8,205 nucleotides of DNA from Actinomycetes bacterium (GCA_024641205.1 JAHEDM010000092.1:1-8205), one strand, 5' to 3'. Shown: positions 1 through 6,225, counted from the stretch's first letter. Program-made: numbers and translations. Notes: generated by a model not told the origin, from the letters alone.

Positions 1-297
1 GCCCTCGTTTGCGTCGAGGCGATACTCGACCCCGTCGAGACTGAACCGGGCCTCGGCGATACGGTTGGCCACTCGACCCATCGTCGCTCCGAGGTACGGG
101 TGCGGGCTCAGGTAGCCGTCGATCCGATCCAGGCCGAGAACGATATTGTCCACCCGGCCCGTCCGGTCCGGGGCCCAAAGTTCGGTCAGGGTTGCTCCGA
201 GGTTGGTGATCCTGGCGACCAGGCGCTCGTCGTGGGCGAGGGTGACCCGCTTCACGGAAGCGCCGGAGTCGGCTACTCCCCATTGTTCAACCTGCAT
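1..297 (-). CDS. galM: Aldose 1-epimerase (galactose mutarotase) family, N-terminal part, cut by left edge
   Basis: Read from an ATG at 297, this frame stays open for 99 residues to the window edge, so the 3' end is missing. The visible part has the start of the GalM beta-sandwich: an ITNLGATLTELWAPDR strand-turn near residues 30-45 and, near residues 75-99, the family block YLGATMGRVANRIA followed by FSLDG and YRLDANEG. That block directly precedes the substrate-binding histidine region in GalM proteins. The family interconverts alpha and beta anomers of aldohexoses in the cytoplasm. The catalytic His and Glu lie beyond the edge, so activity cannot be judged. The gene lies 42 bases downstream of ppk2 on the same strand and may be cotranscribed with it. 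No convincing ribosome binding site is visible; an in-frame GTG at 303 is an alternative start. YihR-like or other mutarotase subfamilies remain possible. Confidence 0.88.
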   Translation of the reverse strand, partial: MQVEQWGVADSGASVKRVTLAHDERLVARITNLGATLTELWAPDRTGRVDNIVLGLDRIDGYLSPHPYLGATMGRVANRIAEARFSLDGVEYRLDANEG

Positions 298-339
298 AGA
301 CACATGATCGCGCCGCCGGCACGGAAGGCATGGCAACTG

Positions 340-1143
340 TCAGGTGATCACCACACCCTCGAGGTCTTCTTCCGGATTGGGGTAGTGCATATCTAGGTTC
401 TCGAGTGTCTCGACCAGAATCCGCGAGATGACCAGATTCCGGTACCACTTGCGATTGGCAGGAATCACATACCAGGGGGCGGCGGCAGTGCTCGTCTTCG
501 AAAGCACGGCTTCGAAGGCCTCCATGTACTCGTCCCACCGTTCCCGTTCGGCGAGGTCGCCTTTGGCAAATTTCCACTGCTTGTGCGGTACGTCCAGGCG
601 AGCCTGGAGTCGCTCCTTCTGTTCGTCTTTTGAGATGTGAAGATAGAGCTTGACGATCGTCGTGCCCTCATCGGCGAGCATCTGCTCGAAGGCGTTGATG
701 TGGTCGTATCTTCGATTCCAGATTTCCGGCGGCACCAGATTGTGAACCCGAACCACGAGCACGTCCTCGTAATGACTGCGGTTGAAGATCGCTACCTCCC
801 CTGACCCGGGTGTGTGGCGGTGGACTCGCCATAAGTAGTCGTGAGCCCTTTCTTCATCAGTCGGCTTCTTGAAGCTCGCCACCTTGACGCCCTGGGGGTT
901 GGTGCCGTCGAAAACGTGACGGATCGTCCCGTCCTTGCCGCCGGAGTCCATCGCCTGGAGGACGATCAGGATCTTGTGCTTACCCTCTGCGTAGAGCAGT
1001 TCCTGGAGCTCCTCCAACCGCTTGTTGAGCGCCTTCAGTTCTCTACGGGCGGTCTTCTTGTCGTCCTCGAGGGCGCTTTGATCGGCCGGGTCCCACCGGG
1101 TGAGATCGACCAACGTGCCTGGTTCGATGCGGTAGCGGTCCAT
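340..1143 (-). CDS. ppk2: Polyphosphate kinase 2 family, class-III-like polyphosphate:nucleotide phosphotransferase
   Basis: This is a complete 267-residue gene read from the ATG at 1143 to a TGA at 340-342. The family transfers phosphate between inorganic polyphosphate and nucleotides in the cytoplasm; class III members phosphorylate both AMP and ADP. Counting from the GTG at 1155 (subtract 4 for the ATG start), the sequence shows a Walker A-type loop AMDSGGKDG at about 68-76, then TNPQGV and SFKKPT, the block FNRSHYEDVLVVRV at 124-137 that carries the Walker B aspartate, a basic lid helix near 180-196, and APWYVIPANRKWYRN at 216-230. Class III is inferred from overall resemblance to one-domain enzymes of the Meiothermus type. 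The ATG is preferred over the GTG because GGAGG lies 5 bases before it (1149-1153). The C-terminal tail is acidic. The gene is divergent from comEA and upstream of galM. Confidence 0.93.
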   Translation of the reverse strand: MDRYRIEPGTLVDLTRWDPADQSALEDDKKTARRELKALNKRLEELQELLYAEGKHKILIVLQAMDSGGKDGTIRHVFDGTNPQGVKVASFKKPTDEERAHDYLWRVHRHTPGSGEVAIFNRSHYEDVLVVRVHNLVPPEIWNRRYDHINAFEQMLADEGTTIVKLYLHISKDEQKERLQARLDVPHKQWKFAKGDLAERERWDEYMEAFEAVLSKTSTAAAPWYVIPANRKWYRNLVISRILVETLENLDMHYPNPEEDLEGVVIT

Positions 1144-1148
1144 GAGTT

Positions 1149-1153
1149 CCTCC
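1149..1153 (-). promoter_or_regulatory. Shine-Dalgarno site deciding the ppk2 start
   Basis: On the minus strand GGAGG is followed by AACTC and then ATG (1143-1141). This is ideal spacing for the ATG, whereas the upstream in-frame GTG at 1155 has no such site and overlaps the motif. The four extra residues from the GTG are therefore probably not translated. Confidence 0.7.
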
Positions 1154-1177
1154 ACGCGGATGTGATCTGCAACCTAC

Positions 1178-1206
1178 TTCAATCGGCAGGCGTCAACTGA
1201 TACAAG
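1178..1206 (+). promoter_or_regulatory. Possible promoter for the comEA operon
   Basis: TTCAAT (1178-1183), a 17-base spacer and TACAAG (1201-1206) preceded by TGA form a weak -35 plus an extended -10. Transcription would start near 1213, leaving a leader of about 24 bases that includes the comEA ribosome site. The rest of the 93-base spacer holds a TTGACG on the minus strand (1196-1191) that could be the -35 of ppk2, but no good -10 follows it. This is inference from weak motifs. Confidence 0.28.
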
Positions 1207-1236
1207 GACTCTGGACACTGATCTCGAGGTCGGATT

Positions 1237-1806
1237 GTGCAACGAATACATGTGATGGCGGCGCTGGCCATCCTCGGGCTGGCCGGACTGGCCGGCGTCT
1301 GGTTGGGAGCTCCGGAGTCGGAGCCGCCGCCGGTAGCGATCGCCTACGACGAGCGGAATGGTTCGGAGTCATCGACCGAAGCTGCGTCGATAACCATCCA
1401 CGTCGCAGGTGCCGTTCACCGACCCGGTTTGGTGGTATTGCACGCGGGGGATCGGGTTGCCCATGCGGTTGCCGCAGCAGGAGGAGCCTTGGCCGTGGCA
1501 GAGCTTTCCGCGCTGAACCTGGCTGCAGCCGTTGAAGACGGCGATCAGGTGATTGTCCCCGTCAAGGGCGAGGTGATCGGCGGCGGGGTGGTCACCGGCG
1601 AAGACGACGGTGGGTTGGTCGACGTCAATCACGGAACGGCCACCGACCTGGAGGCCTTGCCGGGCGTTGGGCCAGTGCTTGCGCAACGCATCTTCGCGTA
1701 TCGCCAAGAGCATGGCCCATTCCAAGCGGTTGAGGACCTGCTCGACGTGCCCGGCATTGGTGAAGGGAAGCTGGCAGCCCTGCGCGAGGCGCTGGTTCTC
1801 AAGTGA
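1237..1806 (+). CDS. comEA: ComEA-type DNA-binding competence protein (SLBB + helix-hairpin-helix)
   Basis: ComEA is the membrane-anchored double-stranded DNA receptor of natural transformation, passing DNA to the ComEC channel. The 189-residue product has a hydrophobic N-terminal anchor (about 7-23), a short acidic/Pro-rich linker, an SLBB-like domain (about 51-108, starting ITIHVAGAVHRPG and ending DGDQVIVPV), a Gly/acidic linker, and a tandem helix-hairpin-helix domain (about 127-187). The two hairpins are LPGVGPVLA and VPGIGEGKL. This is the usual ComEA architecture and length. The GTG start is supported by GAGG at 1226-1229, seven bases upstream. The stop overlaps the comEC start (GTGA, 1803-1806), so the two are probably translationally coupled. 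No defect is visible in this gene, in contrast to comEC next door. Confidence 0.95.
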   Translation: MQRIHVMAALAILGLAGLAGVWLGAPESEPPPVAIAYDERNGSESSTEAASITIHVAGAVHRPGLVVLHAGDRVAHAVAAAGGALAVAELSALNLAAAVEDGDQVIVPVKGEVIGGGVVTGEDDGGLVDVNHGTATDLEALPGVGPVLAQRIFAYRQEHGPFQAVEDLLDVPGIGEGKLAALREALVLK

Positions 1807-3530
1807 AGTCAATGGTGGGTCGCCTCCGGCTTCCCTCCGGTCCTGAACGGTTGGCTCTGGCTGCCGGGGGACTGGTTTGGGTCGGAGCCGCCGTCGGCCG
1901 GGCTGTCGGGTCGACCTCCATTCTGGTTGGGGCCGGGGTCGGGATCCTCTGGGTCGCTTTGACCCGGCGTGGCGGCGTCCTGCTTCTCGCCGCCTGTCTC
2001 GTGGGCGGCGCCATTTCCGGGACACAAGCGGCTCTTGATGAACGTGAGACGCTGGCTGCCGCAGCATTGGACGGCCCGGTTCGGGTGGCGGGATGGGCTA
2101 TGGACGATGTTCGGCCGGGTCGCAACGGCGACTGGTTCTTGATGCAACCCACTCATCTCCAGCAGGGGGGAAGGTGGCTCGACTGGCGGGGAGCTCCACT
2201 TTTGATCGGGCTGCGCGAGCCCGTCGACGTTGCGGCCCATCAGCGGGTCCAAGTCGATGGAACGGCCCGTCCGTCCGGCGGTTATGCCCGGGGCGACGCA
2301 TACGCAGGCCGGATCTCCGCCCGGCGGGTCACGCTTCTCGGTCAGGCCGGTGATCCCCTCTTCCAGATGGGAAACGCAGTGCGGGGTAGGGTTGCGGCCG
2401 GGTTGGATGGGTACGGCCGGGATCCTGCCGCAGCCCTGGTCAGTGGGTTCTTGATTGGAGACGTTCGGGACCTGCCGCAGCTCGACGCCGAACAACTCCG
2501 CCAGGCCGGTCTCTCCCATTTCGTGGCAGTTTCAGGCAGCAACGTTGCGGTCTTCCTGGCGCTGTGGTGGGTGATCACGGGGCCGCTGGCCATGGGTCCT
2601 CGGCGGCGCGCGCTGGCCGGAGTAGCCGGACTGGCGCTCTTCGTGGTGATCACCCGGTGGGAACCGTCTGTGCTGCGGGCGTCGGCCATGGCCGGGCTCG
2701 TCCTGGCGGCTCGGACTGCCGGCGTCGCGCTTTCCCCCTGGTCGGCGCTTGGTGCGGCCGTGGGTGGGGTTCTCCTGGTTGCCGGAGAACTGACTGCCGA
2801 TGTCGGCTTTCAACTGTCTGTGGCCGCCACCATCGGCGTAATCGCCGGGGCAAACATCTTCAGCCTCGCTCGGGCCCGTTGGCTGGCAGCATCGCTTGCA
2901 GTGACGGCGAGCGCCCAGATCGCGGTCGCGCCCCTCCTTGTCTTCCACTTCGGCTCGGTGCCGCTTGTTTCCCCCTTGGCCAACCTCCTGGCCGCTCCGC
3001 TCGTACTCGCCTCGACGACGTCGGGGGGTATGGGGGTTCTGTTGGGGGTCAAGCCGCTCACCGATCTGGCCGTCGTAGCGGCCGGTTTCGTGCTCCGAAT
3101 CGCCCGGGCGGCCGCGCCGTGGCCCCAGCTGGAACCGTCCGGTCTGATACTGGTGGCGGTGGTGCTGGCGATGACCGGATGGCGGTCCCTTCGGGCTCCG
3201 GCGGTGTTGGCCGGTGCCGTCCTGCTGGCAGTCATCGCCTTCGTGCCAACGGCCCCCATCCGCGGTGCTGGGGTTGCCGTCCTCGATGTTGGTCAAGGGG
3301 ACGCCATCCTGGTGCGGGGCAGCGCGGGGGAGACGGTGCTGGTTGATGGAGGCCCGGATCCTGTGCTGCTCCTTCGAAAACTTCGCCAGATGGGGGTGGA
3401 CCGGGTTGACCTTGCCGTGCTTTCGCATCCGCATGCAGATCATGTTTCGGGAATGGTGGCGGCTCTGGAGAGTGTGCCGGTACGAAGGCTGTGGCACCCG
3501 GGCTTCGTCGATGGCGGTCCATTGTTCTAG
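1803..3530 (+). CDS. comEC: ComEC/Rec2 DNA-uptake channel, truncated by an in-frame amber stop
   Basis: ComEC forms the inner-membrane pore that takes up single-stranded DNA in transformation. This 575-residue piece contains the N-terminal DUF4131-type region (membrane segments near 17-70, then a soluble OB-like part to about 185). The multi-helix Competence domain follows (about 205-480, with ALVSGFLIGD at 211-220 and the signature HFVAVSGSNVA at 239-249). The piece ends with the first half of the metallo-beta-lactamase-like domain (DVGQGD 495-500, SHPHADH 541-547). Translation ends at TAG 3528-3530, yet the same frame continues with the rest of the domain to 3965, giving about 720 residues in all, a normal ComEC length. 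The start overlaps the comEA stop; an ATG at 1812 is an alternative. As sequenced, the gene is either a recent pseudogene, a split gene or affected by a base error. The pore domains are intact. Confidence 0.92.
   Translation: MKSMVGRLRLPSGPERLALAAGGLVWVGAAVGRAVGSTSILVGAGVGILWVALTRRGGVLLLAACLVGGAISGTQAALDERETLAAAALDGPVRVAGWAMDDVRPGRNGDWFLMQPTHLQQGGRWLDWRGAPLLIGLREPVDVAAHQRVQVDGTARPSGGYARGDAYAGRISARRVTLLGQAGDPLFQMGNAVRGRVAAGLDGYGRDPAAALVSGFLIGDVRDLPQLDAEQLRQAGLSHFVAVSGSNVAVFLALWWVITGPLAMGPRRRALAGVAGLALFVVITRWEPSVLRASAMAGLVLAARTAGVALSPWSALGAAVGGVLLVAGELTADVGFQLSVAATIGVIAGANIFSLARARWLAASLAVTASAQIAVAPLLVFHFGSVPLVSPLANLLAAPLVLASTTSGGMGVLLGVKPLTDLAVVAAGFVLRIARAAAPWPQLEPSGLILVAVVLAMTGWRSLRAPAVLAGAVLLAVIAFVPTAPIRGAGVAVLDVGQGDAILVRGSAGETVLVDGGPDPVLLLRKLRQMGVDRVDLAVLSHPHADHVSGMVAALESVPVRRLWHPGFVDGGPLF
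3528..3530 (+). other. In-frame TAG interrupting comEC
   Basis: The codon follows GGPLF and precedes ELLAMAGS in the same frame. Homologous ComEC proteins have continuous sequence here, so this position would normally encode an amino acid. One change from CAG (Gln) or another near codon explains it. Both flanks keep clear domain homology, so no frameshift is involved. Confidence 0.9.
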
Positions 3531-3533
3531 GAG
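3529..3533 (+). promoter_or_regulatory. Ribosome-site-like AGGAG overlapping the comEC amber codon
   Basis: AGGAG spans the last two bases of TAG and the following GAG, nine bases before ATG 3543. Ribosomes ending at the amber codon could reinitiate there. This is suggestive placement only; the motif would also exist if the codon were CAG. Confidence 0.35.
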
Positions 3534-3542
3534 TTGCTGGCA

Positions 3543-3965
3543 ATGGCCGGTTCCCGGGGGGTTGCAGTTGAAAGGCCATCGGCGGGATGGAGCGCGGATA
3601 TCGGAAGCATCCATATAGAGGTACTCGGTCCGGTCCGCCGGTACGCCTCCCCAAACGACCAGTCGCTGGTTCTGCTCGCAACCGTCAATGGCCGGACCGT
3701 GCTGCTGCCCGGCGATATCGAGGTGATCGCCCAGCAAGAACTCGGTCCTGTGGCTGCCGACGTCTTGAAGGTTCCCCACCAGGGAGCCGCAACGTCGGAT
3801 CTGGAATGGCTGCTCGCCAGTCGGGCGGAGACTGCGGTGATCAGTGTCGGTCCGAACACCTTCGGGCATCCCTCTGAGGATGTGGTGGCCACCTTGGAAG
3901 AGGCGGGAATGGACGTTCTTCGAACCGACCGGGATGGCGATGTGATCCTTCCACTAGCTCGGTGA
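3543..3965 (+). CDS. comEC: ComEC C-terminal fragment (second half of metallo-beta-lactamase-like domain)
   Basis: This 140-residue reading frame continues comEC in the same frame after the amber codon. It holds the later half of the metallo-beta-lactamase fold: SPNDQSLVL (36-44), the metal-motif strand VLLPGDIE (53-60), LKVPHQGAATSD (75-86), and the terminal ISVGPNTFGHP and RTDRDGDV blocks. It lacks the HxHxDH motif, which sits in the upstream fragment, so it could act only together with that piece or as part of a read-through product. If translated separately, ATG 3543 is the best start: AGGAG at 3529-3533, overlapping the stop codon, lies nine bases before it. A TTG at 3534 is also in frame but too close to that site. 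The usual HHGS-type motif reads HQGA here. Its TGA overlaps the next gene. Most likely this is the 3' part of a broken comEC. Confidence 0.75.
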   Translation: MAGSRGVAVERPSAGWSADIGSIHIEVLGPVRRYASPNDQSLVLLATVNGRTVLLPGDIEVIAQQELGPVAADVLKVPHQGAATSDLEWLLASRAETAVISVGPNTFGHPSEDVVATLEEAGMDVLRTDRDGDVILPLAR

Positions 3966-4846
3966 CGGGTTCGCGCTACGCTGCCGCGATGGGGCAGTCT
4001 TCGAGAACCAAACACATGCAGCCGGTGGCATCATTTGCAGCAGGCGGTCGCCGGTTCGATTTCCCCGGCGATCGCACTTATGTGATGGGTGTCCTCAACG
4101 TCTCGCCCGAGTCGCGTAATCAGCATACGGTCGCCCGGTCGCCCGACGACGCGTTGCGTATGGCCCGTGACTATCGGAGTTTCGGAGCGTCAATCATTGA
4201 CCTCGGAGCTCAATCCTCGCACTACGAGAACGTCGAGTTGTCTGCCGAAGAGGAACTGCTCCGGTTACTCCCCGCCCTTGCGCTGCTCGTTGAAGACGGG
4301 TTCGTCGTTGCGGTCGACACGTGGAAACCGGAAGTGGCATCGGCGGCGGCGGCGGCCGGCGCGGCCATCATCAACGACACGGGTGGACTGCAGGATCCGC
4401 GCATGGTCGACGTTGTTGCCGCAGCGGGAGTGCCTGCCATCGTCATGTACATCGAGGGGAAGAACCCGCTGCAGGTCGATGCGATGGAATTCGTCCCCGA
4501 AAAGGCGGGGACTATGGCCGAACGTTTAGCCGAACGCATCGCCGCCCTTGATGCCACAGGCATTACCGATGTGTTGGTAGATCCAGGCCTCTCGATCAAC
4601 TATCGGAGCGACTACCGCCTGTACACGCTCCAGCAGATGGAGGTGATCCGCCAGCTCGGCGACCTGCGCGACCTGGGGCATCCAGTCCTGATTCCCGTTC
4701 CCCGCAAACGTGAGTTTCCGCGGGTCATGGCGTATACCACCCTCGCGCTTGAATACGGGGCAGATGTCATTCGGGTCCATGATGTCGAAGCCGCTTGCGA
4801 CCTGGTGCGCTTGTACGGTCGCGATGTGCAAGAGCCGGCATCGTGA
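3962..4846 (+). CDS. Dihydropteroate-synthase-like pterin-binding protein, atypical active-site loops
   Basis: This is a TIM-barrel protein of the Pterin_bind (DHPS) family, 294 residues from GTG 3962 or 285 from ATG 3989. DHPS joins a pterin diphosphate to pABA in folate synthesis. Family blocks appear in order: VMGVLNVSP (41-49), IIDLGAQSS (78-86), AVDTWKPEV (117-125), IINDTGG (136-142), VDPGL (206-210), PRKREF (247-252) and IRVHDV (270-275). Residues matching the E. coli pterin-pocket set (N22, D56, D96, N115, D185, K221, R255, H257) are present. Loop 1, normally DSFSDGG, is replaced by ESRNQHT; the GGESTRPG stretch reads GAQSSHYE, losing the arginine; and the serine of SRK is a proline. 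It may be a diverged DHPS or a paralogue with another acceptor. GTGA overlaps at both ends suggest an operon with comEC and holA. No ribosome site marks either start. Confidence 0.82.
   Translation: MTGSRYAAAMGQSSRTKHMQPVASFAAGGRRFDFPGDRTYVMGVLNVSPESRNQHTVARSPDDALRMARDYRSFGASIIDLGAQSSHYENVELSAEEELLRLLPALALLVEDGFVVAVDTWKPEVASAAAAAGAAIINDTGGLQDPRMVDVVAAAGVPAIVMYIEGKNPLQVDAMEFVPEKAGTMAERLAERIAALDATGITDVLVDPGLSINYRSDYRLYTLQQMEVIRQLGDLRDLGHPVLIPVPRKREFPRVMAYTTLALEYGADVIRVHDVEAACDLVRLYGRDVQEPAS
3977..3982 (+). promoter_or_regulatory. Possible leaderless-type -10 box before the DHPS-like gene
   Basis: TACGCT fits the actinobacterial TAnnnT -10 pattern and ends six bases before ATG 3989, the spacing expected if transcription starts on the A of that ATG. 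No -35 match is visible. If real, the DHPS-like gene and holA would be expressed independently of comEC, and the ATG rather than GTG 3962 would be the start. Confidence 0.25.
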
Positions 4847-5850
4847 AATACGTGATCCACGTCAAAGGCCCCTCCGATGCCGGACCAGGTGAGCGCCAGG
4901 AGATGCTCGAAATCAGCCGTCGGTTGTTGGCCCAAGCCGGGGTAGAGCGATCCGGGGTCGTGAGGATCGATGTGCCGAGCAGGGGAGCCGAGGACCCGGG
5001 CCAAGGCGGTGTTCTTCGACCGGCGGTTGAGCCAATTGTTCCTGCCCTGCAATCCGGGTCGCTGTTCGGTGATCGGCAGGGAATCGAGATTCTCGACGCT
5101 CACTCGCTTCAGGCCGCCGAGGCGGATGTCATCATCGAATTGCTGGAAGCAGCCGACCCCGCGGCCGTGACGGTTGTCTTCTTGACAACGGGAGCTATGC
5201 CTGCCCGGTTGGCGAAGGCCGTTCGGTCGCTCGGCGAAACCATGGAGGTGAAGAAGCTTCGGGAGCGGGACGCGGCGGATTGGCTGAGCGGCGAGATCCG
5301 GGACCGCAAGCTCAAACTCAATGCCGATGCCGCAGCTGCTCTCTTGCAGCGCTTCGGGTCCGATGTCGCCGGGCTTTCCCAGGCGCTTGATCAGTTCTCA
5401 CCCGGTGAGGCAGTTACCCGTGATGATGTTTTGGCTCGGTTTCAGAATCGACCAGACGAGCCGATGTGGTACTACGCAGATGCAGTCGCAGATGGGGACA
5501 TTGCGGAAGCACTGCGCCGGTTGGCAGATTTCCTGGTCCACGGCCACCCGCTGCAACTCATGGGCTTCCTCGAGAGCGATTTGCGGCGCAAGGCACTGGC
5601 GGCTGCGGCGCCAAATCTGGAAACCCTGGCCGAATGGCTGGGTACACAGCCGAAGTCGTTCCCGGTTCAGAAGGCCTGGCGCAGACGGGGCAGTACCAGT
5701 GACACTGATCTCCAGCGGGCCCTGACCGCGCTGAGCAGGGCCGATCAGCTGTTGAAGACGGCTCCCGAAGACATGCACCGGGTCACCATGGAACGGTTGA
5801 CCGTGGCTCTCTGTCTCTGGTACGGAGGAAGGGCCCGCAGGGCCGGTTAG
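4843..5850 (+). CDS. holA: DNA polymerase III delta subunit (clamp loader)
   Basis: HolA opens the sliding beta clamp as part of the clamp-loader complex. The 335-residue product from GTG 4843 has the usual HolA length. It shows SLFGDRQGIEILDA at 73-86, the family's SLFgerRlv-type block, then VTVVFLTTG in the AAA+-like core, a middle helical domain with LSGEIRDRKLKLNADAAAALLQRFG (148-172) and VTRDDVLARF (191-200), and the C-terminal collar with ALRRLADFLVHGHPLQLMGFLESDLRR (213-239). The N-terminus is less typical than the usual GED-containing strand. The start overlaps the upstream stop by GTGA, and AAGAG at 4830-4834 lies eight bases before it; the frame is open further upstream but that would run into the DHPS-like gene. 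The gene ends in TAG, proving that TAG works as a stop here. Position before rpsT/lepA matches the conserved holA locus. Confidence 0.93.
   Translation: MKYVIHVKGPSDAGPGERQEMLEISRRLLAQAGVERSGVVRIDVPSRGAEDPGQGGVLRPAVEPIVPALQSGSLFGDRQGIEILDAHSLQAAEADVIIELLEAADPAAVTVVFLTTGAMPARLAKAVRSLGETMEVKKLRERDAADWLSGEIRDRKLKLNADAAAALLQRFGSDVAGLSQALDQFSPGEAVTRDDVLARFQNRPDEPMWYYADAVADGDIAEALRRLADFLVHGHPLQLMGFLESDLRRKALAAAAPNLETLAEWLGTQPKSFPVQKAWRRRGSTSDTDLQRALTALSRADQLLKTAPEDMHRVTMERLTVALCLWYGGRARRAG
5832..5844 (+). terminator. Possible intrinsic terminator at the end of holA
   Basis: GGCCC (5832-5836), a GCA loop and GGGCC (5840-5844) form a perfect 5-base-pair GC stem within the last codons of holA, followed by a moderately T-rich run (5847-5867). 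The T tract is interrupted, so termination strength is uncertain. Confidence 0.4.
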
Positions 5851-5856
5851 TTCTTA

Positions 5857-5880
5857 TTGTTGGTTCTCGAAAAACAACAA
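5857..5880. terminator. AT-rich inverted repeat between convergent holA and rpsT
   Basis: TTGTTG (5857-5862) and CAACAA (5875-5880) are perfect inverted repeats around a 12-base loop. They lie in the 36-base spacer between the 3' ends of two convergent genes. On the minus strand a T5 run lies inside the loop rather than after the stem, so this is at best a weak bidirectional terminator. Confidence 0.3.
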
Positions 5881-5886
5881 CGATTG

Positions 5887-6156
5887 CTAGCTGTTGACGA
5901 GCTCGTTGACTCGTTTGGTGAGTCTGGCTTTGCGCCTGGCAGCGGTGTTCTTGTGGAGCACACCCTTCGAAACGGCAGTGTCGATGCGCTTCTGGGCGAG
6001 CTTCAGAGCCTTTTCGGTCTCAACGGCATCGCCGGATTCGGCGGCCGTCAGAGCGGCCTTCATGCGGGTCTTGAGTTCAGATCGAATCGCCTTGTTACGC
6101 TCAGTGCGCTTTACGGTCTGGCGGTTTCGCTTCATCTGTGACTTGATATTGGCCAT
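5887..6156 (-). CDS. rpsT: 30S ribosomal protein S20
   Basis: S20 is a small helical protein that binds 16S rRNA early in assembly of the 30S subunit. The 89-residue product is the expected length. It opens with MANIKSQMKRNRQTVKRTERNKAIRS-type sequence (the conserved N-terminal helix rich in Lys/Arg), continues with the SELKTRMKAAL helix at 26-36, and includes the family block KGVLHKNTAARRKARLTKRV (64-83). The N-terminal ANIKSQ is the classic S20 start, so ATG 6156 is secure even though only a weak GAAAG lies upstream. The gene ends in TAG. It is transcribed opposite to both neighbours: convergent with holA and divergent from lepA, the usual arrangement at this locus in many Gram-positive bacteria. 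Confidence 0.97.
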   Translation of the reverse strand: MANIKSQMKRNRQTVKRTERNKAIRSELKTRMKAALTAAESGDAVETEKALKLAQKRIDTAVSKGVLHKNTAARRKARLTKRVNELVNS

Positions 6157-6173
6157 ACGGAAGACACTTTCGT

Positions 6174-6186
6174 GATTCGAGGAATC
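6174..6186 (-). promoter_or_regulatory. Small hairpin in the rpsT leader
   Basis: GATTC, a 3-base loop and GAATC form a 5-base-pair stem about 17 bases before the rpsT start codon in the mRNA. It is small; a role in translational control of S20 is only a possibility. Confidence 0.2.
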
Positions 6187-6225
6187 GACCCGGGGCTCTT
6201 CGCCTCAAGGTTCGAACGGCACGGA

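Noticed and set aside
100..396. Plus-strand open frame over galM and the end of ppk2
   Set aside because: It overlaps two minus-strand genes with clear homology and has no domain or ribosome site.
1369..2519. Minus-strand open frames opposite comEA and the start of comEC
   Set aside because: Low-complexity Arg/Pro-rich products with no ribosome sites; both are shadows of well-supported genes.
3528..3530. TAG read as an amino acid (amber reassignment, suppression or pyrrolysine)
   Set aside because: holA and rpsT in this window both end in TAG at the expected family length, so TAG functions as a stop here. No pyrrolysine genes or suppressor tRNA are visible in the window.
3500..3560. Frameshift as the cause of the comEC split
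   Set aside because: Both halves are in the same reading frame, with no gain or loss of bases needed; the break is a single stop codon.
2532..3869. Long open frame on the minus strand opposite comEC (about 445 codons)
   Set aside because: It lies antisense to a clearly homologous gene, its product is rich in Arg, Gly, His and Pro with no recognisable domain, and long antisense frames are expected opposite GC-rich coding DNA.
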